NCBI GenBank assembly: GCA_964406605.1
Contig: CAYOSF010000009.1
Span: 155,341 to 219,340, forward strand
Length of the DNA: 64,000 bases
Source of the DNA: CAYOSF01 sp964406605
Lineage (GTDB): Bacteria; Chloroflexota; Dehalococcoidia; DSTF01; RBG-16-68-14
Direction of reading: 5' to 3'
Positions 45,484-53,753 of this stretch are shown here, piece after piece (positions within the stretch are counted from its first letter, which is position 1; every line of letters starts with the position of its first letter). The notes beneath the pieces were generated by a model. That model was not told the origin of the DNA. It made no database searches and was given only the letters and a program-made list of their open reading frames with translations. Position numbers and translations under genes: made by a program.

Positions 45484-45551
45484 CCGGCCCCGATATCTCG
45501 GGGCCGGTCCTCGGTCTGTCTCCTATTCGGGTCTACACACGGCCGAGGACC
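45484..45551 (-). promoter_or_regulatory. Two overlapping hairpins just upstream of ilvB
   Basis: CCGGCCCCGA/TCGGGGCCGG (45484-45493 with 45498-45507) and GGTCCTCGG/CCGAGGACC (45506-45514 with 45543-45551) share two bases, so they compete slightly. They lie between the leucine-rich leader frame and ilvB. No U run follows, so they may affect translation or termination. Confidence 0.5.
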
Positions 45552-45701
45552 TCAGGTCGGTAGCCTGCTCAGCAGGAGCAGGCTCAAGCCCAGCAACCCC
45601 AGCAGGCTGAGGGCCGGAGGCGACGCTACTACGACGCGGTTTCCCCGAGCCGTCGGGGAAACCGGGCTCACCTCCTGGAGCGACGCTGTCTCGCTTCTCA
45701 T
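45552..45701 (-). CDS. Possible leucine-rich leader peptide of the ilv-leu operon
   Basis: A 49-codon frame from ATG 45701 to TGA, between the T-box and ilvB. Its second half reads RVVVAS and then LSLLGLLGLSLLLL: three consecutive valine codons and a dense leucine run. A hairpin (45562-45569 with 45577-45584) is formed by the leucine codons themselves, another (45637-45664, perfect 12-bp arms) spans the middle, and more hairpins follow the stop. This is what a ribosome-stalling attenuator would look like. GGGACAGGT precedes the ATG, a weak ribosome site. GC-rich DNA can give leucine runs by chance, so this stays a candidate. Confidence 0.42.
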   Translation of the reverse strand: MRSETASLQEVSPVSPTARGNRVVVASPPALSLLGLLGLSLLLLSRLPT

Positions 45702-45722
45702 ACCTGTCCCAAGATCAACAAA

Positions 45723-45955
45723 TCCCGTCCCCAAAGGGATCCCGTAGGGACGGGACGGTACCACCCTTTTTCCCTCCCCACCTCACGCGGGGAGGACACT
45801 CTCGGCGCGGTAACGGGCGCTCCCGTTCGAGCCTACTCTCGTTCAGCCCGAAAGCTCGGGGGCGAGTTCGGAGCCTTGGGGTCGCCGGATTCGCAGCTTC
45901 CTCCGGCTCTCTGGGGACTGGACGGCTCCTACTACTCCCCTTCGACGCCTTCTCG
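45723..45955 (-). promoter_or_regulatory. T-box leader, probable Leu (CTC) specifier
   Basis: On the minus strand the element shows stem I landmarks (GGGGAGTAGTAGG, CAGAGAGCCGG), the specifier loop CCGAACTCGCCCCCGAGC with CTC at 45864-45866, the stem III region GAGTAGGCTCGAACGGG...CCCGTTACC, and the T-box sequence GGGTGGTACCG (45756-45766). A terminator hairpin (TCCCGTCCC with GGGACGGGA, 45723-45755) overlaps it, followed by TTTGTT. Uncharged tRNA-Leu should favour read-through into ilvB. B. subtilis ilv-leu also uses a CUC specifier. Confidence 0.92.
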
Positions 45956-45966
45956 TATCAAGACAC

Positions 45967-45996
45967 AGTGTACTGGGCGCACATAACTATTGTCAA
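45967..45996 (-). promoter_or_regulatory. Sigma70-like promoter of the BCAA operon
   Basis: TTGACA (45991-45996) and TACACT (45967-45972) are 18 bases apart on the minus strand, placing the transcript start just before T-box stem I. Confidence 0.75.
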
Positions 45997-46025
45997 CAAG
46001 GATATCGCATGGGGAATGCACGCCG

Positions 46026-46054
46026 TTGACAACTTGCCTGTGCTCGGCTAGCAT
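46026..46054 (+). promoter_or_regulatory. Sigma70-like promoter of the 46135 gene
   Basis: TTGACA (46026-46031) and TAGCAT (46049-46054) with a 17-base spacer. It is divergent from the T-box promoter and about 75 bases before the next plus-strand ATG. Confidence 0.65.
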
Positions 46055-46134
46055 GGCAGCGTGATCTTAGCAGCGGTGGGCTCAGTCCGCTGCCGGTCGC
46101 TCCGTAGCGGCGCGGTTGCAGGGAGACGGAGAGG

Positions 46135-46815
46135 ATGGCGCGGTACCTTGTTGTGCTGGCGATTCTGGTCGGGGGTATTGTCTGGCTGCTATTCGATGCC
46201 CCGCTGATCGGGCGCGATGGCCTGCTGGAATCCGAGTCCTCTGAGCACACGAGCGTTCCCCTAGCCGACCTCCAGGCTGGGGCCTTGCCAACCGACTTTC
46301 TGCACGACCCCGGCAAGTACTGCGATCTCTCAGATCCCGCGTGCGTCGACGCTGTCGAGACTGCTGTCGCGGCCACGCGTCCTACCCCGCTGCCGAGAGA
46401 CCCCAGGGTGCGGGAGGTTTTCCTGGAGGATCCCATCATCCAGGCGCTGATTGGGGATGGGCAAGAGGGCCAGGACTACTGGATCAGCATCGACTACTAC
46501 GACCGGCCGTCGTTCCCCGGAGAGCCCGGGGCTGGGACCGTTGTCTTCGCCGAGCCCGTGTCCTACGAAGGCGAGTTCCTGGTGGGCTCGGACCCGTGCT
46601 CGGGGCGGCGCATGGAGGGCCGGGTCGATCCGGCCGACCCTTGTCTAGACGAGCAGCGTGACTTCTCCTATGAGCACCGGTCGATGACTGACCTCGTAGT
46701 GCTCTATGGCCATGTGAATGTGGAGAGACGGCAAGTATTCAACATGTTCACGGTGGACATAAGCCAGTACTCCATTGACCGGCTGATCGCGCAGATCGAG
46801 GCGGAGCAGGAATGA
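46135..46815 (+). CDS. Membrane-anchored or secreted protein of unknown function
   Basis: 226 residues with one N-terminal hydrophobic segment (YLVVLAILVGGIVWLLF), so most of the protein lies outside the cytoplasm. The rest contains four cysteines (KYCDLSDPACV and DPCSGRR...DPCL), which could form disulfides, and a YGHVNVERRQVFNMF segment near the end. I recognise no family. AGGGAGA lies 9 bases before ATG 46135, and a good promoter lies upstream. It is transcribed away from the ilv operon. Confidence 0.72.
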   Translation: MARYLVVLAILVGGIVWLLFDAPLIGRDGLLESESSEHTSVPLADLQAGALPTDFLHDPGKYCDLSDPACVDAVETAVAATRPTPLPRDPRVREVFLEDPIIQALIGDGQEGQDYWISIDYYDRPSFPGEPGAGTVVFAEPVSYEGEFLVGSDPCSGRRMEGRVDPADPCLDEQRDFSYEHRSMTDLVVLYGHVNVERRQVFNMFTVDISQYSIDRLIAQIEAEQE

Positions 46816-46886
46816 GTGACTGCCGCCTGCTCCGGCGGAAGTGAGACGCCCACGGCGACGGAGCACGACGCCAGGTAGGATGCGTC

Positions 46887-48086
46887 TCAGTGCGATCGCC
46901 CCTCCCCCCGCGGCGGCCACGTCCCGACCGGGTCGCGCAGATCGCTGAGCCACGCTCCGATGTCGAGAGCGAAGCGCAGCGGCCCCAGCCGGCGGCGCAG
47001 TTCCACGTAGCTCCGCTCGCCACGCACCTGGGCGGAGGCCGCCCGCCAGAAGTGGTCCGTCCTGCGCATGAGGGGCGAGAGGAGCGGCGAAATGCGATGG
47101 AACACGGCGGCGGCCTTGCGGGAGATGACGATGTCGCGCATCAGCTCCCGCTCCACCGCCGGCTCGTAGCCGCTCAGGTCCGGCGAGTCACCCGCGAGAT
47201 GCCCGGCGATGGCCTCCGCCGCCAGGCGTCCGCTCAGGAACGCGGCGTAGATCCCCTCGTACGAGAGGGGGTCGATGAGGCCGGCGGCGTCGCCCACGAG
47301 GAGCGCCGGGCCGCGCGCGATGGGCGCGCCCGGCTCTCGCAGCGGCAGGTGATAGCCACGCAGACCCTGGAGCTTCGTCTCGTCAAGTTGGAGGTAGCGG
47401 CAGAGGGCCGACAGATGCCCGCGCAGGGTGGGTGCCAGCCGGCGCCAGCCGCCCACCCCCACGTTCAGGCGGTCGCCCCTTGGGAACAGCCAGCCGTAGC
47501 CCCCCGGGAGCCCCCCCAGGTCGATTGCGATGGCGTGTTCCCACCCGGCCATCACATGATCATCGGCGGGCAGATTCGCTTCCAGCGCCAGCGCGACCCG
47601 GTCGATGGGCGCGAGGCCGAGGGCACGGGCGACGACGCCGTTGACGCCGTCGGCGCCGACGAGAGTACGCGCGCTGTACGTGTCGCTCCCCGCCCGCATC
47701 AGGACGCCATCGGCCTTTGCCTCGATTTCCCGCACCATGAGGCCGTCGCGAAAGTCGGCGCCCGCGGCCGCGGCCTGCTCGACCAGGTAGGCGTCCAGAC
47801 GGCACCGCTGGGTCGTGTAGGCGAGCGGCAGGGGAGACGAGCGCTGGAACGGGTTCCCCAGCCGGAAGCTGATCCGCACCTCCGTGATGGTACGCTCGAT
47901 GACCGGGGAGATATCGATGCCGAGCTCGTTCGCGGCGCGGACCGTGACGCCGCCGCCGCACGGCTTGTCCCGAGGGAAGCGGGCGCGGTCGAGCAGCAGC
48001 ACGCGGGCACCCTGTTGCGCCAGGAGCCGCGCCGCCGTGCTCCCCGCCGGCCCGGCCCCGACGACGATGGTATCGTAAGCCTCCAC
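46887..48086 (-). CDS. Geranylgeranyl reductase-family FAD oxidoreductase
   Basis: 399 residues. The FAD dinucleotide motif is IVVGAGPAGSTAARLLA, followed by FPRDKPCGGGV, the family PxxKxCGG signature. LLVGDAAGLIDPLSYEGIYAA is the second flavin motif. Members reduce isoprenoid double bonds in lipids, quinones or chlorophyll side chains, or act as halogenase-like oxidases. Without photosynthesis genes nearby, a lipid or quinone role is more likely. The gene is complete and stands 86 bases from a membrane protein gene on the same strand. Confidence 0.88.
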   Translation of the reverse strand: MEAYDTIVVGAGPAGSTAARLLAQQGARVLLLDRARFPRDKPCGGGVTVRAANELGIDISPVIERTITEVRISFRLGNPFQRSSPLPLAYTTQRCRLDAYLVEQAAAAGADFRDGLMVREIEAKADGVLMRAGSDTYSARTLVGADGVNGVVARALGLAPIDRVALALEANLPADDHVMAGWEHAIAIDLGGLPGGYGWLFPRGDRLNVGVGGWRRLAPTLRGHLSALCRYLQLDETKLQGLRGYHLPLREPGAPIARGPALLVGDAAGLIDPLSYEGIYAAFLSGRLAAEAIAGHLAGDSPDLSGYEPAVERELMRDIVISRKAAAVFHRISPLLSPLMRRTDHFWRAASAQVRGERSYVELRRRLGPLRFALDIGAWLSDLRDPVGTWPPRGEGRSH

Positions 48087-48172
48087 GCGTGCAGTGTATC
48101 AGGGAATGCGGCGCGAGCAGTGGACCGCGCGAACCGCTTGGGCCCTTGTGCGCTCTCGGCTCGGGCTTCGAA

Positions 48173-49075
48173 CTACTGGTTCAGCGTAATAATGGCCGCC
48201 GCCAGCAGCATGATCTGAGCGCCGGTGCCCGCCAGGAAGAGCAGGTAGCCGACCGCCCGTTCCCACGCGTGCAGCACGAAGCCCAGCACCAGGTTGATCG
48301 CCAGCAGCCCGATGCCGGTGATCGGGATGCTCAGAAGCTCGCTCTTGGGCTCGACGCGGTGGACGCCACCCAAGGCTGGGTAGGCTAGAACGATGCCGCT
48401 CTCGGGCAGACCCTGGTAGTTGTAGAAGACGTAGCCCAGCATGACGGCGCAGGCAAGGATGGAGAACAACGCCAGAACTTGGGCGATGGGGTCGTGCCAG
48501 AAGGGCTGCGCGGCGAGAGAGGTCCGTTCCGTCACCTGCGGCAGCGACACCAACTGCCCGACCTTCTGATGCCCTTGCAGCTCCTCCGCGAAGCGGACTT
48601 CGTCCTGCACCGAGATGGCGTAGGTCTGCTCGGCGGTCACCAGGTAGAGCAGCTCCTCGTGCGCGCGGTGGGTGGAATAGAAGATCACCTCGCCCAGATC
48701 CCCCACGTCGCCCCGGCCCACGTGGTGCCCATGCCAGCTCACGCCGGAGACCTTGGGCGGCGGCAGCTCTCGGCCGGGCACCAGCCGCTCGATGCGGTCC
48801 ATGGGGATGAGCTGGCGGATGTCGCCCCAGTGGATAGTGAGGCCGTTGCGGTCCAGGTAGTAGCGGAGCGACAGGCACCCGTGCGTCCAATACAGGAAGA
48901 GGCACCCCAGTCCGAAGAAGAGGCCCGCGACCAGGTACGACCCGAGCACCCACAGCTCGATCGGCTCCGTCAGGCCGCGCCAGAGCAGTGCCCCCGTGAG
49001 TACGAAGCACCAGAGGGTGAGCGCGCCCCCCAGCAGCACGCCCGCGAAGCGGCGCGGGTGCTGTGCCGAGATCAC
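48173..49075 (-). CDS. Membrane protein with a PH-like domain
   Basis: 300 residues. Two hydrophobic helices lie near residues 10-60 (FAGVLLGGALTLWCFVLTG), followed by a soluble segment with LDRNGLTIHWGDIRQLIPMDRIERLVPG, which resembles a bacterial PH domain of the YdbT type. Two or three more helices follow after residue 195. GTG 49075 starts one base beyond the ilvE stop, so the two genes are probably cotranscribed, though a functional link to transamination is not obvious. Confidence 0.72.
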   Translation of the reverse strand: MISAQHPRRFAGVLLGGALTLWCFVLTGALLWRGLTEPIELWVLGSYLVAGLFFGLGCLFLYWTHGCLSLRYYLDRNGLTIHWGDIRQLIPMDRIERLVPGRELPPPKVSGVSWHGHHVGRGDVGDLGEVIFYSTHRAHEELLYLVTAEQTYAISVQDEVRFAEELQGHQKVGQLVSLPQVTERTSLAAQPFWHDPIAQVLALFSILACAVMLGYVFYNYQGLPESGIVLAYPALGGVHRVEPKSELLSIPITGIGLLAINLVLGFVLHAWERAVGYLLFLAGTGAQIMLLAAAIITLNQ

Positions 49076-49076
49076 C

Positions 49077-50045
49077 CTAGGCCTTCACTCCTTGCCTGTC
49101 CGCAGCCTGTTCGGCGGCAGCGGTCTGCGGCCTGACCGGCGTGACCCACTCGGAGTACTTGGTGTTCTTGCCGCGCATCGCGTCGAAGTAGAGCTGCTGG
49201 AGGCGGCGCGTGACCTCGCCGGTCTGGCCGTCTCCGACCGGCCGGTGGTCCACTTCCACCACCGCGGTCACGTGGGCTGCCGTACCGGTCATGAAGCACT
49301 CATCGGCGACGTACAGCTCGCTGCGGTCGATGTCGCGTTCGACGGTCTGGATGCCCAGCTCGTCGCGGGCCAGCGTGATCACGCTCCTGCGGGTGAGACC
49401 TTCCAGGATGTTGTCCGAAGGCGGCGCCGTGATCAGGCTTCCGCCGCGGACGATGAAGACGTTCTCGCCGCTGCCTTCGGAGACGTGCCCCCGGTCGTCC
49501 AGCATGATCGCCTCTTCGAAGCCGTTCTCCTGGGCCTCGGTCTTGGCCAGCGCGGAGTTGACATAAAGACCGTTCACCTTGGCTCGGGCCGGGATGCCCA
49601 GGTCATCGACCCGCCGCCAGGTAGACGTCCCGCAGCGGATCCCCTTGTCGATGTCAAGATAGGGCCCGAAGGGCATGACGAAGACAAGGAAGTCGTCCTC
49701 GATGTCGTGCATGCGGGGGCCGATCGCCTCCTCGCTCTTGTACGCGATGGGCCGGATGTAGACGTCCTCCGTGTAGCCGCTGCGGGCGATGAGGTCGGTG
49801 GTGAGGTCGCACAGCTCGTCGTCTGTATACGCCAGACCGATGCGCAGGATGCGGCAGCTCATGCGCAGGCGCTCGTAGTGCTCCCGCAGCCGGAATACAT
49901 AGATCAGGCCGTCGTCCTCGTTCCAGTTGCCGCGAATGCCTTCGAAGCAAGCAGTACCGTAGAGGAAGGCGTGGGTCATGATGCTGATCTTCGCCTCCTC
50001 CAGGGGGACGATGCGCCGCTGGAAGTACGCAGTGGGAGTAGGCAT
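49077..50045 (-). CDS. ilvE: Branched-chain amino-acid aminotransferase
   Basis: 322 residues, fold-type IV PLP enzyme. THAFLYGTACFEGIRGNW is the N-terminal family block. RAKVNGLYVNSALAKTEA contains the PLP lysine (first K), and DDRGHVSEGSGENVFIV follows. It transaminates the 2-oxo acids made by the ilv and leu enzymes. ATG 50045 has AAAGGAGC 8 bases upstream; upstream in-frame codons lack conservation. It is not in the T-box operon, lying about 4 kb away. Confidence 0.95.
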   Translation of the reverse strand: MPTPTAYFQRRIVPLEEAKISIMTHAFLYGTACFEGIRGNWNEDDGLIYVFRLREHYERLRMSCRILRIGLAYTDDELCDLTTDLIARSGYTEDVYIRPIAYKSEEAIGPRMHDIEDDFLVFVMPFGPYLDIDKGIRCGTSTWRRVDDLGIPARAKVNGLYVNSALAKTEAQENGFEEAIMLDDRGHVSEGSGENVFIVRGGSLITAPPSDNILEGLTRRSVITLARDELGIQTVERDIDRSELYVADECFMTGTAAHVTAVVEVDHRPVGDGQTGEVTRRLQQLYFDAMRGKNTKYSEWVTPVRPQTAAAEQAADRQGVKA

Positions 50046-50191
50046 GCCGTTCGGCTCCTTTCGCCCGAGGCATCGGGTGAGTGGCAGTATACCAGGAAGA
50101 GCGAATGTCACCAAAGGGCGGTTCTTGACGGGGGTGGTACACTAGGAGCCGCGAGGCACCCGATACGGGCGAGACGGCAGGGAGGTTTGTC

Positions 50192-50995
50192 ATGCCATAC
50201 GAGCACCTTGTCTACGAGGTGGACAAAGAAGCGCGCATCGCCACGGTGACGCTGAACAAGCCTGAGCGGCTGAACGCCATCGACCAGCAGGACCACCGCG
50301 ACATCCTCGATCTATGCGATCGAATCGACAAGGACGATGGCGTGTGGGCGGTGATCTGGACCGGCGCGGGACGCGGCTTCTGCTCCGGCGCGCATGTGGG
50401 ACAACCCCCGCCGCCTGCGGACGATGCGCCGCCGCTGCGGCAGCTCCTGGACGAGGGCTCCTGGGTCAGCCGGCAGGGCAAGGCCCTGTACGGCATCGAC
50501 AAGCCCATGATCGCGGCGGTGAACGGAGTTGCGGCCGGTGCCGGCTTCTCACTGGCTCTCTGCTGCGATATCCGCGTCGGCTGCGAGAACAGCCGCTTCG
50601 TCACGGTGTTCCAGGAGCGAAACCTGCCCCCGGAGAGCGGCATGTCGTTCCTCCTGCCGCGCATCGTGGGGGCGAGCCGCGCGCTTGACCTGTCGCTCAC
50701 CAGCAGGCGGGTCGACGCGGACGAGGCCTACCGCATCGGACTGCTCGACAGACTGGTGCCGGCCGACCAACTCATGCCGACGGCGCGCGCCATCGCCGAG
50801 GAGATCTGCCGCCTCCCGCCGGCCGCGGTGCGGATCACCAAGCGGGCGATACAGCGCGGGATGGAGGGCGGTTTCGAGGACGCCACCCACTACGAGACGC
50901 ATGGCAGCAGCCTGACGCGCCGCACGACTCACGACATGGAAGAAGCTGCCCGCGCCTTCGCGGAGAAGCGCAAGCCGGCCTTCCTGGGCCGGTGA
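50192..50995 (+). CDS. Enoyl-CoA hydratase/isomerase (crotonase family)
   Basis: 267 residues. The oxyanion-hole segments are RGFCSGAHVGQ and VNGVAAGAGFSLALCCDIRV. LPPESGMSFLLPRIVG holds one acidic residue of the active site, while the hydratase-type second Glu is not obvious, so isomerase or other crotonase chemistry is possible. C-terminal ITKRAIQRGME is standard. It is not next to the acyl-CoA dehydrogenase of this window. A ribosome site GGGAGG precedes ATG 50192. Confidence 0.9.
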   Translation: MPYEHLVYEVDKEARIATVTLNKPERLNAIDQQDHRDILDLCDRIDKDDGVWAVIWTGAGRGFCSGAHVGQPPPPADDAPPLRQLLDEGSWVSRQGKALYGIDKPMIAAVNGVAAGAGFSLALCCDIRVGCENSRFVTVFQERNLPPESGMSFLLPRIVGASRALDLSLTSRRVDADEAYRIGLLDRLVPADQLMPTARAIAEEICRLPPAAVRITKRAIQRGMEGGFEDATHYETHGSSLTRRTTHDMEEAARAFAEKRKPAFLGR

Positions 50996-51104
50996 TCGCT
51001 GGGGAGGCGCGACTGCGACGGACGCCGGCTCGTTGGGATGTATCTTCGCCACTGTCCGGGCAGACCTGGTGGGCACAAGCGGAGTAGGTGTGTGGCTCGG
51101 CTGT

Positions 51105-51324
51105 GTAGCGGCGACCTTATGGTCATAAACAGAACAACCCAACGCGCCCCTGGGGGAGTGCAGAGGGGGCTNNNNNNNNNNGGCCCCCTCTGGCTGGGGT
51201 CTGGGGGTGTCCCCAAGATTGAAAAATCTCTCTGGGCGGGTGGGTGGGATAGAACGTCACAGGTTCTGCGCGACACACTCGAGGTCGACCTATTTCGTTG
51301 AAGACCATCAGGTCGCCACTCGCC
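51105..51324. repeat. REP-like palindrome split by about 190 bp and the assembly gap
   Basis: GTAGCGGCGACCTT (51105-51118) and CAGGTCGCCACTCGCC (51309-51324) are the two halves of the repeat seen whole at 34171. The inserted segment begins ATGGTC and ends GACCAT, and has GGGGGCT/GGCCCCC-like arms on either side of the Ns. Confidence 0.6.
51172..51181. other. Assembly gap (10 N)
   Basis: Ten undetermined bases between AGAGGGGGCT and GGCCCCCTCT. The flanks are inverted repeats, which probably explains the failed assembly; the true gap length is unknown. Confidence 0.95.
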
Positions 51325-51397
51325 ACTTTGAACTGCGGCGAAGAGTCTTTCGCCCCGAGACGCAAGCGGCAGGGGTGTGATTGAGGAAGGACCGGCC

Positions 51398-52768
51398 ATG
51401 ACCGACATCAGCGGCTACATCGAGGAACACTTGGAGGAGGCGATCTCGCAGATCCGAGACTACGTCGCGCTCCCCAGCGTCGGCGCGCAACAACAGTCCA
51501 TACCGGAGACCGCAGAGTTCGTGCGGGGAATGCTGACGTCGGTGGGGGCGACGGCGGAGATCGTTACAAAGGAGGAGCCCGGCAACCCGGTCGTGCTCGG
51601 TGAGCTGGCGGGCGCTTCGCCCTACACGCTGCTCCTCTACAACCATTACGATGTGCAGCCCGCGGAGCCGCTGGAGCTGTGGACGGCGCCGCCCTTCGAG
51701 ATGCGCCGCGATGGCGAGCATCTCTACGCCCGCGGCATCAGCGACAACAAGGGCCATCTTGTTTCGAGGCTGCTGGCGATCCGGGCGCTGCAGGATGCCG
51801 GCGGCGGCCGTCTCCCGGTCACCATCAAGTTCCTGGTGGAGGGAGACGAGGAGCTGGGCAGCCCCAAGCTGGAGGAGTTTGTCAAGGACCACCGGGAGCG
51901 GCTGGCGGCCGACGTCTGCCTGCACGAGGGCGGCGGCATCAACCGCTCGGGCCGGCCGAACGTCTCGCTGGGCGTGAAGGGCATCCTGCCGGTGAGCCTC
52001 CGCGTGCGCACCGCCGCCCGGGACGCCCACTCGTCCATCGGCGCGACCGTGCCGAACGCCGCGTGGCGCCTGGTATGGGCGCTCGCCAGCCTGAAGGACG
52101 CCGGCGAGCGGATCCGCATCCCCGGCTTCTACGACGACGTCCGCCCGCCGACGGAGCAGGAGGAGGCATTCCTGCGCGAGCTGCCCTCGGAGGAGGAGGA
52201 GCTGCTCAAGAACCTCGAGCTGCGGGACTTCGTGTGCGGCGTGCGCGGGTACGATTACAGCCGCAGGATGGTCTTCGAGCCGACCTGCACCATCAACGGC
52301 CTCAGCTCCGGCTACGGGGGGCCGGGCATGAAGACGGTGCTGCCGGCGGAGGCGATGGCGAAGGTCGACTTCCGCCTCGTGCCGGACCAGAATCCGAAGG
52401 ACATCACCGAGAAGCTGCGCCGGCATCTGGACGACGAGGGTTTCGACGACATCGAGATCAGGGCCTCCGACGGCGAGTTCCCCGCCCGCTCCGACGCGGG
52501 CCACCCGTTCGTCGAGCTGGTGCGGTCGACGGCGCGAGAGGTGTACGGCAAGGAGCCGGTGACCTATCCAAACATGGCCGGCACCCAACCGCTCTACCCG
52601 ATGATGAGCATCCTGGGCGTGCCGATGGCTTCGGCGGGCATCGGCTACCCGGAGGGGCGCGCCCACGCCCCGGACGAGAACATACGCATCAGCGACTTCG
52701 TCGTCGGCACCAAGCACGCCGCGGCGATCATCGAGGGGCTGGCGGAGCTGGCGGGCCAATCGGCTTGA
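51398..52768 (+). CDS. M20-family metallopeptidase (dipeptidase-like)
   Basis: 456 residues. Metal ligands are visible: His in YNHYDVQP, bridging Asp in GISDNKG, the catalytic Glu pair in EGDEELGS, and later Asp/His positions (LHEGGG, and APDENIRI near the end). The dimerisation lid begins near DAHSSIG. Length and motifs fit ArgE/DapE/CPG2-like dipeptidases, and the DVQPAEPLELW wording is typical of carnosinase-type members. GAGGAAGG lies 7 bases before ATG 51398. Substrate not predictable. Confidence 0.93.
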   Translation: MTDISGYIEEHLEEAISQIRDYVALPSVGAQQQSIPETAEFVRGMLTSVGATAEIVTKEEPGNPVVLGELAGASPYTLLLYNHYDVQPAEPLELWTAPPFEMRRDGEHLYARGISDNKGHLVSRLLAIRALQDAGGGRLPVTIKFLVEGDEELGSPKLEEFVKDHRERLAADVCLHEGGGINRSGRPNVSLGVKGILPVSLRVRTAARDAHSSIGATVPNAAWRLVWALASLKDAGERIRIPGFYDDVRPPTEQEEAFLRELPSEEEELLKNLELRDFVCGVRGYDYSRRMVFEPTCTINGLSSGYGGPGMKTVLPAEAMAKVDFRLVPDQNPKDITEKLRRHLDDEGFDDIEIRASDGEFPARSDAGHPFVELVRSTAREVYGKEPVTYPNMAGTQPLYPMMSILGVPMASAGIGYPEGRAHAPDENIRISDFVVGTKHAAAIIEGLAELAGQSA

Positions 52769-52853
52769 CGCCTGACCTGCCTGCTGCCTCAGCAGGCGGA
52801 TGAAGAGACCACGAGGACCGGGCAGCAGGGCGACTCAGACGCCCTGCCGGGGG

Positions 52854-52876
52854 GCCTGGGGGGTGTCCCCCCAGGC
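52854..52876 (+). terminator. Palindrome GCCTGGGGGG-TGT-CCCCCCAGGC
   Basis: Perfect 10-bp arms, 86 bases after the peptidase stop and followed by TCAATTCC. It may terminate transcription. The related motif GGGGTCTGGGGGTGTCCCC next to the N gap suggests a dispersed repeat. Confidence 0.45.
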
Positions 52877-52965
52877 TCAATTCCCCAAGCCGCGAGCCGT
52901 CCTTCCCCGGAAGGACGTGCGATGTGGCGGAATAAGGGAGGATGTCTTTCGGTAACCTGTCGGGC

Positions 52966-52996
52966 TTGACGCGTACCGGCCTGGCCGCGCTATGAT
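52966..52996 (+). promoter_or_regulatory. Promoter-like site before the 53113 gene
   Basis: TTGACG (52966-52971) and TATGAT (52991-52996) with a 19-base spacer, longer than ideal. Confidence 0.4.
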
Positions 52997-53112
52997 GCCT
53001 TCGACGTAGCCGAGCGAAGAAGGTGAACGGGGTGTGCCCCGCCCGCCTGACGCTGGGAGGTTAGCGCTTCTCAGGGCCAGACGAGCGGGGCGCAACAGTT
53101 ATCGGAGGTGCG

Positions 53113-53748
53113 ATGCCGGTGTCAGGGGAGATTCGCTGGGCGAGACGTGTGCCGCAGCACAAGATCCGGCGGCTCTACACGCTCGACGCCAAGGGCATCG
53201 TGGACGAGGAGCTGATCGATGAGGTCGGCTACGCGATGTACGCTCGCTGCGACAGCATCCGTGCCGTCACCGCGGCGTCCGTCGGCCGCGCAAGGTGTCA
53301 CGGCTGCGGCGCCGTGATACGCCACCAGTGGGAGCGGGACGAGCCGATGGTCTGCGGCGAGTGCGGCTGGCGGACGACGTGGCGCGAGTACCTGAGGTCG
53401 TACCAGGGGAAGCAGCTCCACGGCGGCGCCGGCTTCCCCGCCTTCGTTCAGTTCCACGAGCGCTGGCCGGCCGCGCGCACGCCCCGCGACAAGATGCTCC
53501 TGATCGATGGCCTGATCCACGCCCTGCACGTGAACACCCAGAAGCAGGTCCTCTTCGCGCACCCCGCTGCGTGCAACATCATCGAGGGCAGGATGCGCGA
53601 CGTGGTCGCGCTGCTGGACGAGCTGGCCTACGGCGATCTGAGCACGCCCGGCCTGTGCGAGACCCACGCCGAATGGAAGCGGATTCGCGACGCCTCCGCA
53701 GAATCGATGAAGCAGCACCTGGAGAGGCAGCGGGCGGGTCAGGGGTAG
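53113..53748 (+). CDS. Zinc-ribbon protein of unknown function
   Basis: 211 residues. A single zinc ribbon is formed by RCHGCGAVI and VCGECGWR (CxxC...CxxC, residues about 60-85). After it comes a helical region with HERWPAARTPRDKMLLIDGLIHALH and HPAACNIIEGRMRDVVALLDEL. I recognise no named family. The conserved Arg/Asp and His-rich middle may be catalytic or nucleic-acid binding. GGAGGTGCG precedes ATG 53113. It converges on the toxin-antitoxin pair with a 5-base gap. Confidence 0.75.
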   Translation: MPVSGEIRWARRVPQHKIRRLYTLDAKGIVDEELIDEVGYAMYARCDSIRAVTAASVGRARCHGCGAVIRHQWERDEPMVCGECGWRTTWREYLRSYQGKQLHGGAGFPAFVQFHERWPAARTPRDKMLLIDGLIHALHVNTQKQVLFAHPAACNIIEGRMRDVVALLDELAYGDLSTPGLCETHAEWKRIRDASAESMKQHLERQRAGQG

Positions 53749-53753
53749 CGAGC

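Larger units (their letters stand above)
52769..53112. other. Intergenic region with palindrome and promoter
   Basis: 344 bases. It contains a strong palindrome (52854-52876) soon after the peptidase gene, a promoter-like site at 52966-52996 and a GCCCCGC/GCGGGGC pair around 53036-53096 before the next gene. No RNA gene recognised. Confidence 0.5.

Noticed and set aside
43747..45747. 666-codon plus-strand frame opposite ilvB
   Set aside because: Entirely antisense to ilvB and its leader, with no recognisable domain.
53036..53100. Possible structured RNA before the 53113 gene (GCCCCGC/GCGGGGC pair)
   Set aside because: Only one long-range stem is visible and no known riboswitch consensus is recognised.
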